Assembly: GCA_008508345.1 (NCBI GenBank) | Contig: QNGE01003713.1 | Coordinates: forward strand, 8,930-72,929 | Reading direction: 5' to 3' | From: Paragonimus westermani | Lineage: Eukaryota > Platyhelminthes > Trematoda > Plagiorchiida > Troglotrematidae | DNA: 64,000 nucleotides | Shown: positions 58,601-63,780 of the stretch, piece by piece | How positions within the stretch are numbered: position 1 is the first letter of the stretch | Layout: every line of letters begins with the position of its first letter | The notes under the pieces: generated by a model | The model's database searches: none | What the model saw: only the letters and a program-made list of their open reading frames with translations | What the model was told of the DNA's origin: nothing | Translations under genes and position numbers: made by a program

Positions 58601-61000
58601 AAAGAACACATGATTTTATTGTCGATTCCAGTGTCACGAACTACATTCACGAATTCAAATGTATCTCGCGGGTTGTGAACCTAAATTTTTCTCCTAATTG
58701 GCTTCAAGATCTCGGCAAACCATTGTGCTAAGATATGACACGGTGAATTCATCATACCCAAAATAGGGCACTGAGGGCAGTTAGGCTTACGAAGCTTTGC
58801 TAGCCCCTACAGGTGATCCTCATAAGTTAGGACTTCTTGGTCTTTCCGTCGTTTCAGACTACTAGTGTAGTGAGGAGATACGGTCGCACCATACTAATAG
58901 AGCGACTGGAGTATCCTCAGAAGAGTGTGGTGTGCAAATGAGTGTTTTCGTTTCTAGTCTTGCTCAGACGCTTAAGTAGTGTGTTGGTTTCTCCAATAAA
59001 ACAACCTTTGCGTCGTCCGCCTTCTGGGTTCAAAACACAAGTTGTCTGCGTCTCTCTTACTAGTGTTTTCTTTTTCTTTTGTCATTTTGTTAAACCTAGT
59101 AGTCTCTGTGAGAGTCACTTGCATTTTAATTCGGTAAAATTCACTGAGTAACATTCCAGTCTCGTAAACACAAGAATCAGTGTGCAAACTCCCATTCAGA
59201 CAAGGATATGCACTACTGATGAGCTCTCATAATAAGGAAACCCGAGTCTATTTCGTCCTTTCAAAGGGGGCTGGCCGAAAAACTTATCTGAATGCGAAGG
59301 TCGCGATCAAGTGTAGGTGGTGTTTGATTTGAAAAAGTGAGATATTGCATTAACGGCAGTGAACAGTGAGTACGTTTTGGTGAACGGATATGGACTGAGG
59401 ATGAGCTGGATTAAATTGAAGCTATCTATCACTGGGCCGTCGGTGATAAAAGAACAAAGGCAAAGGGTTGCTATACCTAGAAAAATCACTACATGTAATG
59501 ACCAGAATCAACAGGAGGCACACAATACGCGTTACGTTGTAAATTATCAGTGTCCAAGATTTCTGTGAAGGCGTCACCAAACAGTTTCGTAGCTGTGTAG
59601 TATTTTTAGTTCAAGGGAGCGCGATTCCTCAACAAGACATACGTTTGTCACACTACTAATTAAGTGATTGAATACCTCCTTTTTGGGGGTTGAATACGCT
59701 ATTTAACTGCGCACAGAGCAGTAAGCAATGAGGTTGTCAGTAGCTTAGATCAGTAAGCTCTGGAGTGGACCAGTCGTGTTTGGTGTAATGTATAACTTTT
59801 CATGTGAATAACGTGAGAGTCATCAGAAGAGAACTATTCAGTATCTGGGCCCTAGAGTCAGTGAACAACATACAAAAAGTGGGTGTCAACTCAAACGTTC
59901 ACTATGCGTACGCCAGCTACCCCACAAGACGGAAATCCATCCTGTTTGCATACTCGAGACAGACCACAATGTGGATGTCACTAGTGTAGTTGACCATTTA
60001 TTCCGCGCCACAAAAGACGTATCCAGCAACTAAATGAGATAGTCAATAGCCACACTAAGAGTGGGTTCACAAACATCTTTTGTCCAAATTTCGGCTACTT
60101 CAACTCCTCAGCATAAATTGCAGTAAATAATTGATGGGAGCGCATGAATTATTGCCCTAACCTTTTTTGGTGCCTTTCGTGTAGGTGTTCTTTCATGGAA
60201 TATTTTCACATACACGTGTGCTCAGGTTTTGTGAATTATCAACCAGAAAAGCCGCACGAGTTACAACTTTTGATCGGTTTCCGCTGAAAATATTTTGATC
60301 TGTTGAGCAGCCACTGGTAATTGTACCGTTGAATCTTGTTTACCACATAATTCTTTGTTGAGTATTGTTTGTGTAACGTATCTGAGATGGCAAAGAAAGC
60401 AAAAAGTCTATTCACTGTTCCGGAACCTCGTATTCTTTTTATGTGTGAAATCGTTTTATCTCCTAATCCACAAGTTTTTTTGACTGCGTTCAGATGGAAC
60501 CGTTATTTGAAATAACTTGCGGTGAACTGTGACCTCAAAGGCAAGTGGAATTTGGAGGGCTCACAAAACATACTAGTCAGACTGTTAGATGACTGCTGTT
60601 TGAAGTGAACAGCTTGGATAAAAACAGTGTAGTGTTTGATCAAGATGATTGTTAGACTCAAGTTTTCACACTTGTCCATGTGGCTAACAGGATATAAGTG
60701 TACATATGTGTGACCAGGCTGCTGCTTTCCCCTTCTCCTACTTTAACATGGTGGTCAGGCTTGTGTGCTGTTTTGATCCGGCGGGCTATGCTGACTAGGA
60801 CATTGATCCTTGCAGGTTCATCCATTTCAAACTGCTCGTAGCTGTATAATGAATCCACATCATCTCCACGACTGTAGGTTACATTCATTAGGATAACAAT
60901 GTTGAGCTATTACCGTTAGGAACGCCGCTTAACTAGTCTAACGCTTGTTGGAATTCTGAAGGTCGACTGGAATTTTCTGTCGACGCACTCTTCCACTCTG
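22415..61000 (-). CDS. Multi-exon host gene (span of the partial model), function unknown
   Basis: This entry marks the span over which small minus-strand exons occur; individual exons are listed separately. The strongest part, 34807 to 26102, has 15 exons of 34-176 bases whose 14 junctions agree in reading phase with no in-frame stop. Further phase-consistent blocks are 49445-48659, 43472-43222, 40683-40552, 38932-36098 and 25036-23628, and a possible last exon ends at 22415. Gaps between blocks mean missing exons, or more than one gene. Exons lack transposon motifs, while the introns are full of transposon debris. The encoded segments mix beta-strand-like and helical stretches, with no signal peptide or membrane span seen. 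I do not recognise the protein. Splice sites were chosen partly to keep the frame, so phase agreement is not fully independent evidence. Confidence 0.55.
23557..23580. repeat. Four-copy TGCAAA repeat
   Basis: TGCAAA is repeated four times in tandem. On the minus strand this reads as overlapping ATTTGCAT octamers, the core site recognised by POU-domain factors in animals. It lies in the putative intron just downstream of the exon at 23628-23682. Confidence 0.9.
23628..23682 (-). CDS. Internal exon
   Basis: There is a very good acceptor before 23682 ('aaagctctttacttttcag') and a moderate donor GTGATT after 23628. It reads MSTNSASGLTLHHTHLSV after one carried-in base, which fits the two bases left by 24171-24339. 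Confidence 0.45.
24171..24339 (-). CDS. Internal exon, 55 codons
   Basis: The acceptor is 'aaaatgtgttcacatttcag' before 24339 and the donor is GTAAAA after 24171. It reads YVNGVKECSLSMFMLASGQI then KWAHNLHNNYWLDFHRFG and ends AKMTI, with two bases carried at the start and two at the end. This is the longest clearly protein-like stretch of the 3' block. It joins in phase to 24575-24623 (G plus GT gives Gly) and to 23628-23682. Confidence 0.62.
24575..24623 (-). CDS. Internal exon
   Basis: There is an excellent acceptor before 24623 ('gctgtatttgtctcgtgtggtaacag'-type tract) and the donor AAAAG then GTTTGT after 24575. It is the only open frame of three and reads GSSDRTGLTIAIDNGK, leaving one base. 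Confidence 0.58.
24977..25036 (-). CDS. Internal exon, 20 codons
   Basis: The donor CCAAAG then GTGAGGCG after 24977 is near consensus. The acceptor before 25036 ends 'gaaaaaaattag' and is poor in pyrimidines. It reads VIKLISKDVECVKREPWDPK, phase 0 at both ends. It joins in phase to 24575-24623. The link upstream to 26102 needs another exon, because that one leaves two bases. Confidence 0.55.
26102..26141 (-). CDS. Internal exon
   Basis: A branch-like 'ctaact' and acceptor 'gttattaag' precede 26141, and the strong donor TTC then GTAAGTCG follows 26102. It reads NRIYPHVKLSDA with two bases carried at each end, in phase with 26266-26344 (G plus AA gives Glu). Confidence 0.55.
26266..26344 (-). 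CDS. Internal exon
   Basis: The acceptor is 'attttcccatcgacttccag' before 26344 and the donor AAAG then GTCGAG after 26266 is weak in its third base. It reads PELFHYHSPSYRPVKKNSHD then NRPSFK, phase 0 in and one base out. It sits inside an 85-codon open frame in a different phase, which is a shadow. Confidence 0.55.
26813..26881 (-). CDS. Internal exon with near-consensus splice sites
   Basis: The acceptor is 'actcaaatgtctgtgtttcag' before 26881 and the donor is GGATG then GTAAGTGTG after 26813. Only phase 0 is open. It reads EATQKIGRLKRVAQILLSKT then HWM, 69 bases. The surrounding 116-codon open frame is read-through into intron. Confidence 0.65.
27981..28041 (+). CDS. Candidate plus-strand first exon, antisense
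   Basis: An ATG at 27981 begins a short frame MNQESSQYFEYLLLMGSVPM that runs into a strong donor (ATGG then GTAAGGTTTG) at 28042. It would lie inside an intron of the minus-strand gene. No downstream exon was identified, so it may be chance. Confidence 0.22.
28271..28392 (-). CDS. Internal exon, 40 codons
   Basis: The acceptor is 'gcattgccagattacag' before 28392 and the donor TAT then GTGATG after 28271 is weak. It reads VKISDLLSVHIVDPPSFHRV then FNVYAAHRTQDQMLERC and ends LRY. It fits the single base left by 29836-30011 and ends in phase 0, as the next exon requires. Confidence 0.48.
29836..30011 (-). CDS. Internal exon, 58 codons
   Basis: The acceptor is 'attcccggctaatcttagcccag' before 30011 and the donor CAAG then GTCTAA after 29836 is weak. 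It reads NLVCNIGVVWILQKNTLNMF then FRQTVPNTMKLNSKALFYKQ and ends DLDNTQ, with one base carried at each end. A second frame of 139 codons overlaps on the same strand. I prefer this one because it alone fits the phases of 30965-30998 and 28271-28392. Confidence 0.45.
30965..30998 (-). CDS. Small internal exon, 34 bases
   Basis: The acceptor is very strong ('ttcttgaagtattttttccag' before 30998) and the donor ATGAG then GTAGGTTTTG is good. Only one frame is open and reads RPIIDKMSYM with two bases carried at each end. It is in phase with the exons on both sides. Confidence 0.6.
31410..31602 (-). mobile_element. Penelope 3' tail with hammerhead-like core
   Basis: This follows the GIY-YIG open frame on the minus strand. 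It shares 'atggtcatg', 'tgtgtctag...ccctat' and 'tctgctctgatgaag' with the plus-strand fragment at 51448-51570, so it is a conserved tail. CTGATGA at 31460-31454 and GAAA at 31425-31422, followed by TGCTGGTT, are in the order of a minimal type I hammerhead ribozyme, a motif known in Penelope-like elements. The predicted stem II is poor, so this copy is probably inactive. Confidence 0.5.
31603..32105 (-). mobile_element. Penelope-like element, GIY-YIG nuclease end, 5' truncated
   Basis: The minus-strand frame ending at 31603 encodes the C-terminal part of a Penelope protein. 'HKLKSALARTYVAAQL' is the linker after the RT. 'VVYQFTCSCSDVYIGRTDRQ' is the GIY-YIG core, with YIG at frame residues 78-80 and Arg at 81. 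'EHIPKWL', 'SSIAKHLMTTGHQVD' and 'AFCEAILIRTYQPTLC' (catalytic-type Glu near residue 153) follow in normal order. The frame is intact from about residue 14 to its stop, so this copy is relatively young. The RT half is missing; upstream of about 32105 the sequence changes to a tRNA-like element. Confidence 0.8.
32119..32186 (-). pseudogene. tRNA-like sequence (Leu/Ser type) or SINE head
   Basis: On the minus strand it has a near-consensus A box (GGTGGCCGAGCGG near 32186-32174) and B box (GGTTCGATTCC at 32137-32127) with about 36 bases between, including an extended variable-arm-like segment. The TGGCCGAG form is typical of Leu/Ser tRNAs. The acceptor ends and the T stem do not pair fully, so it is a pseudogene or the promoter head of a SINE. 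It directly precedes the 5' truncation of the Penelope element. Confidence 0.5.
32456..32572 (-). CDS. Internal exon, 117 bases
   Basis: The acceptor is 'aaagaaactggttttcag' before 32572 and the donor is CATG then GTAAATC after 32456. It reads HTQIHRRKEWREFAEKFGYK then SPMTTYKETQRDLLLPQH, with two bases in and one out. It is separated from the exon at 32608 by a 35-base intron (32573-32607) with a perfect GTAAGT start and TTTTCAG end. Confidence 0.7.
32608..32712 (-). CDS. Internal exon, 105 bases
   Basis: The acceptor is 'gacaatatttgtacactgtag' before 32712 and the donor TCCA then GTAAGTGAAA after 32608 is near perfect. It reads ARYINSGEQSFIHLPDVAPG then KDVVHSHTQYKQLS. Both junction phases fit (G plus TG; A plus GA). 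Confidence 0.7.
33090..33199 (-). CDS. Internal exon, 110 bases
   Basis: The acceptor is 'ggattatttccgacgcag' before 33199 and the donor TTTG then GTCATA after 33090 is weak. It reads TGSMNFAHLFWSIVCFPGQT then AEKYRVCNLHTKFWKF, with one base in and one out. A different minus-strand frame of 67 codons overlaps but does not fit the neighbours. Confidence 0.62.
33379..33434 (-). CDS. Internal exon, 56 bases
   Basis: The acceptor is excellent ('tttcattcattttattgttcag' before 33434) and the donor GATGAG then GTAGGTCC is good. It is the only open frame of three and reads GVTEHFSHNSSLTGMLTM, leaving two bases. Confidence 0.65.
34145..34211 (-). CDS. Internal exon, 67 bases
   Basis: The acceptor is 'atcacaagttttcattttag' before 34211 and the donor is GACGTG then GTAATA after 34145. 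It reads VLITLTEMTKSGTPYEKGDA then DV after one carried-in base, ending in phase 0. Confidence 0.65.
34337..34389 (-). CDS. Internal exon, 53 bases
   Basis: The acceptor is 'ggctgttcaagtaattcag' before 34389 and the donor is CCCAG then GTAGTTAC after 34337. It reads LSQVTCYFGMFATRFSP, phase 0 in and two bases out. An upstream acceptor at 34427 would add 12 codons but breaks the phase. Confidence 0.62.
34484..34527 (-). CDS. Internal exon, 44 bases
   Basis: The acceptor is strong ('gtttcgttactggattaacag' before 34527) and the donor is GGCTGG then GTAATT after 34484. It reads TPPKTLRLIIQHGW, with two bases in and phase 0 out. The intron to the next exon upstream is 54 bases (34528-34581). Confidence 0.65.
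34582..34623 (-). CDS. Internal exon, 42 bases
   Basis: The acceptor is strong ('catctaccatttctatgacag' before 34623) and the donor is CACG then GTAGGATTG after 34582. It reads GMAYFYPIYKNIH, with two bases in and one out. Confidence 0.6.
34758..34807 (-). CDS. Internal exon, about 50 bases
   Basis: It reads TSWIRLVDKFHRDAAA and ends at the donor GCTG then GTTTCT after 34758, leaving one base that fits the next exon. The acceptor is uncertain: AG at 34808-34809 or a few bases further up. The exon might also extend past this donor, since the frame stays open for another 22 codons. Confidence 0.42.
35036..35279 (-). mobile_element. tRNA-derived SINE with intact hammerhead core
   Basis: It is full length in the opposite orientation to the other plus-strand copies. 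The A-box-like 'gatgcagtggtcaacacgg' and the B-box region 'agagatcaaatcacgg' are both present. The ribozyme core reads CTGACGA at 35125-35119, a perfect stem II (GCTCT, loop GATA, AGAGC), and GAAA. The segment that should follow, with stem III and the GTC cleavage site, is deleted. It sits in an intron of the host gene. Confidence 0.75.
35569..35629 (-). CDS. Candidate exon
   Basis: The acceptor is strong ('ccccaatttcatcactgccgtctag' before 35629) and the donor GTGATGG after 35569 is moderate. It reads KRESNTTLTINQDERRGIRQ. Its phase does not match either neighbour directly. Confidence 0.3.
36098..36177 (-). CDS. Candidate exon, 80 bases
   Basis: The acceptor is 'acgctgtaaattaataag' before 36177 and the donor AGTGAG then GTGACT after 36098 is moderate. 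It reads FVTSITKQRNGRWTAPQVGE then NMYSSE. The single base left by 38871-38932 completes its first codon (G plus AT gives Asp). Confidence 0.4.
37051..37062 (-). CDS. Possible 12-base micro-exon
   Basis: A very pyrimidine-rich acceptor ('gattgtcccctctcccag') precedes CGTACACACGAC, which is followed at once by GTAAGTGTGC. At 12 bases it is symmetric, so it could be included or skipped between 38871 and 36177 without changing frame. There is no other evidence. Confidence 0.2.
37546..37688. repeat. Palindrome with 69-base arms
   Basis: 37546-37614 is the reverse complement of 37620-37688, with a five-base loop (gtgcg) and about six mismatches. Because of the symmetry, both strands encode the same peptide across the arms (QPKCQARRTYQ), which explains the paired open frames here. 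I see no target-site duplication at the arm ends. Confidence 0.9.
38871..38932 (-). CDS. Candidate exon, 62 bases
   Basis: The acceptor tract is 'ctaactgtcattgtaaccgaaag' before 38932 and the donor is CAACAG then GTGACTCTC after 38871. It reads ALINGTRNEIVKRITFGFST with one base carried at each end. Confidence 0.42.
39418..39513 (-). CDS. Candidate exon, 96 bases
   Basis: The acceptor is 'gaaaattttgcaccctcgag' before 39513 and the donor GTGACA after 39418 is weak (an alternative is GTATAC 21 bases later). It reads YVYQYDPKAPTLFSRYTEMK then ETCFKIQLKHK. Protein-like composition is the main support; the phases to neighbours are unresolved. Confidence 0.33.
40552..40581 (-). CDS. Candidate 30-base exon
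   Basis: The acceptor is 'aaggtcgatacatgcacag' before 40581 and the donor is AGG then GTAACA after 40552. It reads VIIQCYMKFR, phase 0 to phase 0, matching the exon at 40626-40683 across a 44-base intron. Confidence 0.38.
40626..40683 (-). CDS. Internal exon, 58 bases
   Basis: The donor TGT then GTAAGTTCAC after 40626 is near consensus. The acceptor before 40683 ends 'gaaattggaacatag'. It reads NNLSDKPRLKEIVFDIYSC after one carried-in base. The frame is also open upstream of the acceptor for a few codons. Confidence 0.5.
41661..41842 (-). CDS. Internal exon, about 182 bases
   Basis: The acceptor is 'cagtttgccatcgtttacag' before 41842, with an alternative 'cgttacaaaactttcag' 66 bases further in. 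The donor is GTAAACTCC after 41661. It reads GLKYEMTLICTKRKVSLQNF then QGPVRSLAYDDELLKIIEKL then THLARGVNVGKISDEFKTCT, with two bases in and phase 0 out. The amphipathic middle suggests helices. It slightly resembles an RT 'LAYADD' motif but lacks the rest of the domain. Confidence 0.5.
43222..43272 (-). CDS. Candidate exon, 51 bases
   Basis: The acceptor is 'ttgataacctttcccag' before 43272 and the donor is GCAAG then GTTAAT after 43222. It reads LKLISWAKLSYPESQRK, phase 0 to phase 0, in phase with 43425-43472. Confidence 0.4.
43425..43472 (-). CDS. Candidate exon, 48 bases
   Basis: The acceptor is 'acgcaccagccttcattag' before 43472 and the donor TTTT then GTGAGTATG after 43425 is strong. 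It is the only suitable open frame and reads PRSPSMIYPERNDASF, phase 0 at both ends. Confidence 0.48.
44520..44660 (-). mobile_element. LINE remnant, C-terminal end of RT protein
   Basis: The minus strand reads DEVETMLILNQIRWLGRLSN, matching the conserved LINE phrase near the C terminus (a '..evv.lhrlRWLGHvlRm'-type segment). Flanking frames are broken. It lies in the opposite orientation to the LINE at 61-64 kb and is probably a separate, older fragment. Confidence 0.45.
44661..47810. other. Stretch without supported genes
   Basis: The overlapping open frames at 45651-45971 (plus) and 45743-46036 (minus), and 46065-46331 (plus), are long for this DNA but show no motif or good splice-site pair. 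If the minus-strand gene is continuous, this is intron. Confidence 0.35.
47811..48155. repeat. Foldback element with about 140-base arms
   Basis: 47811-47950 and 48003-48155 are inverted copies, roughly 90% identical, with one 13-base insertion in the right arm and about 50 bases of spacer. The outer ends (GAAAAACAATGTGTAGCTAA) are the best conserved. The size and hairpin form suggest a non-autonomous foldback or MITE-like element. No clear target-site duplication is visible. Confidence 0.88.
48659..48760 (-). CDS. Internal exon, 102 bases
   Basis: The acceptor is 'ctaacaagacataaatcag' before 48760 and the donor is TTTGC then GTGAGG after 48659. It reads INKWSVTYAQSTFDMGGLVT then ASVGGEAFILGTF. 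The two bases left by 48961-49099 plus G give Gln, so the frame carries on. A different minus-strand frame overlapping here is a shadow. Confidence 0.62.
48961..49099 (-). CDS. Internal exon, 139 bases
   Basis: The acceptor is 'ttgcatacaatcaatcacag' before 49099 and the donor ACCA then GTACAA after 48961 is weak. It reads CSIISPDETLEVEVEYISLH then FSSKAILNHAYLHFKIHGGH and ends GKFAD, with two bases at each end. The alternating pattern suggests beta strands. Confidence 0.6.
49251..49292. repeat. TG-rich microsatellite
   Basis: An imperfect (TG)n run interrupted by TATG and TGCG units, in the putative intron between the exons at 49407 and 49099. Confidence 0.85.
49407..49445 (-). CDS. Internal exon, 39 bases
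   Basis: The acceptor is 'gattgattttgtagcttacaag' before 49445 and the donor is GATT then GTAAGTTAC after 49407. It reads PVHFYVHYYDRD with two bases in and one out, in phase with 48961-49099. Confidence 0.58.
50265..50340 (-). CDS. Candidate exon, 76 bases
   Basis: The acceptor is 'tttttgtccaaaatgtttgctcag' before 50340 and the donor GTACAT after 50265 is weak. It reads CQSTIFVRIGVDLRIRIRGQ then RTTIK, strand-like alternation. It ends in phase 0, so it does not join 49445 directly. Confidence 0.3.
51395..51600 (+). mobile_element. Penelope 3' tail fragment
   Basis: The stretch 'gatggtcatggttgcgtaac' through 'gtctagttccctat', 'acgactgatgacag' and 'tctgctctgatgaagtgg' aligns with the tail that follows the Penelope frame at 31603 on the other strand. 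It starts where the coding end should be, but no GIY-YIG frame is readable upstream. It ends inside the hammerhead-like region. Confidence 0.55.
51601..55097. other. Stretch without supported genes
   Basis: The open frames at 52344-52553 (plus) and 52515-52742 (minus) are protein-like in places, but no splice-site pair supports them. 53300-53760 is purine-rich and contains readable fragments such as 'HWITERLDRSRVNTYVSRGW' on the plus strand, interrupted by stops. It may be an old retroelement gag or LINE piece I cannot place. Confidence 0.3.
55098..55198 (-). CDS. Internal exon, 101 bases
   Basis: The donor ACAG then GTAAGTGAG after 55098 is perfect. The acceptor 'agtgcgttgctctacag' before 55198 is fair. 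It reads VLVDSGVHCSRNRARAVSTL then WQLADSVTQLVGQ, with two bases in and phase 0 out, and is richer in G+C than the flanks. The 113-codon frame around it is read-through. The C-terminal half looks helical. Confidence 0.48.
55680..55950 (+). mobile_element. tRNA-derived SINE, best complete hammerhead
   Basis: It is full length: head 'attactcacaagcgaaagtg', 'gtcaacacggttgcctcatg', a decayed B box, then the ribozyme and tail. The ribozyme has CTGACGA at 55829-55835, GCTCT, loop AATG, AAAGT, GAAA at 55850-55853, C TAGA and GTC at 55859-55861. The two-base stem III with a four-base loop is the minimal form known from schistosome Sm-alpha satellites. Stem II has one or two mispairs. Confidence 0.75.
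56160..56192 (-). CDS. Weak candidate 33-base exon
   Basis: The acceptor is strong ('gcgaagtcttcgccgttttcag' before 56192) and the donor is AAT then GTATGTTT after 56160. It reads NGYIRKLLKAN in one frame; a second frame is also open. Confidence 0.22.
57480..58930 (-). mobile_element. Penelope-like element, decayed RT and GIY-YIG
   Basis: Read on the minus strand with frameshifts, the order is that of a full Penelope protein. RT fingers 'GLAKLRKPNCPQCPILG' are near 58800-58750. 'SFDVISLFTN' is near 58605-58575 (motif A). 'KKSPLGPRLVDISVGKLE' is near 58420-58365. 'YVDGILVI' is near 58347-58324 (motif C). 'KTTWSGQYTSFYSF' and 'KYKRNLVKCLTDEAR' follow near 58150-58060, and a GIY-YIG-side remnant with 'SAIVSHLADSNHQFN' is near 57640-57590. 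Motif C has YVDG where active enzymes have YVDD, and there are several stops, so it is dead. Confidence 0.75.
59197..59330 (+). mobile_element. SINE 3' half with hammerhead core
   Basis: It is 5' truncated, starting at 'caaggatatgcactactg'. Core elements are CTGATGA at 59216-59222, GAAA at 59237-59240, CCCGA and GTC at 59246-59248. Stem II is decayed and stem I keeps only about two pairs. The tail 'gggggctggccgaaaaact' to 'aggtggtgtttgatttg' is well preserved. Confidence 0.65.
59331..60741. other. Stretch without supported genes
   Basis: The open frames at 59359-59568 and 59804-59989 (plus) have no motif and no splice support. No repeat is recognised. It is probably intron or intergenic. Confidence 0.35.
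60742..60871 (-). CDS. Candidate exon, 130 bases
   Basis: The acceptor 'cctaatgaatgtaacctacag' before 60871 includes a branch-like ctaat, and the donor is AAA then GTAGGAG after 60742. It reads RGDDVDSLYSYEQFEMDEPA then RINVLVSIARRIKTAHKPDH and ends HVK, in a 76-codon open frame. It is acidic then basic, hydrophilic and probably helical. It is the most upstream candidate of the minus-strand gene in this window. Confidence 0.42.
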
Positions 61001-61289
61001 GCGGCTGCTGTACGGTTGTGCTCGAAGTGCTCTCACGTCCAGCTCCCTAGCACACCTTAATTGTTATGTTGAAGTCTGTTGTGAACGGTGAGTAAATCAA
61101 TAAATAAAGTTTGTTTGCAGATTCATCGTTTTCTCCCTGCGACTTCCGATTCACGGTAGCATAAGGTTGGGGAAACTCTGGACGTACGAATTCGGGATCT
61201 AGCACTACAAGTCCCTCACTGCATCAATGCTTTGACAACAAACAAACCACATGGCATCGACCTTCTAGTCCTGTCCATGCTCCTATGAC

Positions 61290-63780
61290 CCAATCGAGGT
61301 AAGTGTGTCACATTCGTTGGTGTTCACGGTGCAACTATACGTTACGCCGATGATACAAAGGACCAGTTCTATGGTCACCTGTCCACCATAATTCGGTCGG
61401 CGCCAGTAAGTGACCGACTGTTTGTTATCGGTGACTTGGACGCTCGGATCGGAAGCAACTGTGTAGCCTGGTTAGGCGTCCTCGGACCCTACGGCATTGG
61501 TTCAGTCAAACGGAATGGTGATCGTCTACTCCATCTGTGTGCCACTTGCGTGTTGGTTAACAAAACACTTGATTCCATCTGGATGCGAGCGACATCACGA
61601 CGTCGACTCGCTCACGAAGAAGACACCATTATTTGCTTGACTACGGGATTGTGTGGCAGCGGGACATTAGTGAAGTGCATATCACGCGAGCGGTTTCCAG
61701 CGTTGAGTGTAGCGCCGAACACAGGCTGGTCAGGACTAAGGTGTACTGATGTCTGCAAATCTTTTCATTGTAGACCATCAAGACGACGGCAAACGTTGGA
61801 TGTCAAACAAGTAGAGGAATGTGACGAGTGCTGCTTCTCAGAATGTCGTTGCCGCTTGTCTGCAAGACGATCCTATATCCACTACCCCTGAGGATATGCG
61901 GCGGCACTTCAAGGAACAGACCACGACAGCAGCCACCAAAGGAGCGATGTCGAACGCCGGGAACGTGCGTATTAGTTCGATGATGACAATACAGCTACCT
62001 CCAAATTGGTACAACAAAAGAATACAGCGTTTACCGTCTCCACACGAGACCCGAACAATGAAGACAGGAGAGCGACGTTCCGGAGTGTTCGCTGTCAATT
62101 GGCCAAACGTGTTCGTGGAATCATGGACGAGTGGTGGGGAAAGCAGGATGAGCGGATGCAGGGCTTAGAAGATAGTAAATGACATAGGGAGTCCTTTGAT
62201 TCGCTTAAGGCGATTTTCGGCCTATCCGTCCAATCTACCAAAGCAGTGGTCAACGTGGACACCGGCTGTTCGTACACACAGCCAGAGGGCATCATGAAAG
62301 TGTGACGCAAACACTAAGCCGTAGTGCTATCATTCACTGGATGACCGTGGACAACTTGCTACAACAGACCATCAAATCTTCACTTGCTTTCTCCTGGGAT
62401 TTGGCAGAAGTGTAGAGAGCTACTGGACAGCTGCAAAATGTAAAAGATGCAGGCTGGGATGGATTGCCAGGTGAACTCTTGAAGAATGGAGGACCAGCGC
62501 CGGAACACACTCTGCTCCAGCTGGTTCACTCCATCTGAGAGCACGATGCGATGCCGCGAGACTTCAAGCATGCCCTTGTCGTACCCTTGTTCAAAGGTAA
62601 GGGTAGCAAGTAATGCTCCGACAGTTATCGGTGCATCAGTCTTCCCAGCTGCGCTGGCAGTGTGCTTACAAGAACCTTCCTGAGCTGCCCGAATGTGAAC
62701 GTTCCAAATGCCGGTGTTCCAAAGCAGCAGCGTGGATTCCGGGTGGTTTACAGCACGATCGGCCTGGTGTCTTCTACTCGACAGCTCCAGAAGAAGTGAC
62801 GAGAATGCAACCAATCTCTGCATTTCCTGTTCGTGGACTTCACCAAGGCTTTTAATTCCGTGAGCCGCGAGGTGTTGTGGGCGGTGGCTGGTATGTTTGA
62901 ATGTCCATGTGTAACATGCAGGCCAGCCGACTCTACTCTGGATGCCCGTGACTACGCGGACCAACCTTCGGGCAACGTGGACGCACCAGGGGACAGCGCT
63001 CTTCCGAAGCAGGGGTTCGAACAACAGTTCTGAAAAGAGAAACAATACGAACAAGCATGAGCCCAAGGCCCAGTAAGCCATGCACACGACTTACACAAAC
63101 GAAAGCTAAGACGGCACCGACAACACAGCAGCACGCCCCGTTACACAACTCAAATTCAATCCGTGCGCGCTCGCTGGTTTCGGTTGCGCGTTACACATGT
63201 AAGATCATCAATTAACCTAGAATATTGCATGTGGGTCCGAAGGCGAAGGTACAGTAGTGTGAATAAACCTCTGGTGATTTTGATGTGGTCACTGGCATGA
63301 AGCAGGGTTGTATCTTAGCCCCAACCGTCTTCAACTCATTTGACTGTCATGCTAACAGTCGGTTTTCAGGACTCGGCAGCAAACAGTCTCGATGATGAGT
63401 ACAGGATTAATGAGCGCCCTATGAATGTTCGATGTTTCAGCACCTCAACACAGCTACACACCTCAACAATGCACAGTCTTCTGTTCACAGACGACAGCGC
63501 GCTGTTGGCTAACAGCGAGGATGAACTGCAGTCACTGGCCGCGGTTTTGGCGTTCGTGGCATCCAATTTTGGGCGGGATATCAACAGAGGTAAGATATTT
63601 TCTTGCAGCCTTCTCTGAGCGGAGTGCTGCTCCTGCACGTGCGCCTGAAATTCACATCGGTGGAGATGATGCGAAGAGCTGCGTAGATTTGTGCGACTTG
63701 GGTACCAGTTTGTCAACGGACCTGTCCGTGGACCGCGAGTTACGGGCTGGTGTGGCAAGGGATGATTGTGACATTCGGAA
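61290..63780 (+). mobile_element. LINE with APE endonuclease and RT, inactivated
   Basis: The endonuclease part begins near 61290 ('GKCVTFVGVHGATIRYADDT'), with 'LFVIGDLDARIGSN' near 61422-61460 (usual form GDFNARVG) and 'GVLGPYGIGSVKRNGDRLL' after it. The RT begins near 62430 ('DAGWDGLPGELLKNGG'), then 'MPRDFKHALVVPLFKGKG', then 'FLFVDFTKAFNSVSREVLW' near 62824-62880. After an insertion it resumes at 63265 with 'DFDVVTGMKQGCILAPTVFN', then 'SLLFTDDSALLANSEDELQ' near 63476-63530 (catalytic DD), and in another frame 'PEIHIGGDDAKSCVDLCDLG' near 63644-63700. Frameshifts and stops show it is dead. It resembles the RTE/CR1-like families common in flatworms and other animals. Confidence 0.8.
62912..63265. 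mobile_element. Foreign block inserted inside the LINE RT
   Basis: RT homology stops after 'REVLWAVAGMFECP' and resumes about 354 bases later at 'GDFDVVTGMKQGC', where about 25 residues are expected. The block is richer in G+C at its left end. On its minus strand it contains a perfect-looking splice acceptor tract ('ttgtttctcttttcag' near 63040) followed by an open frame starting NCCSNPCFGRALSPGASTLP. It could be a nested retroposon or a captured exon. I cannot place it. Confidence 0.5.

Noticed and set aside
62380..63087. 235-codon minus-strand open frame, the longest in the window
   Set aside because: It is antisense to the LINE RT through most of its length and runs into the inserted block; no family motif of its own.
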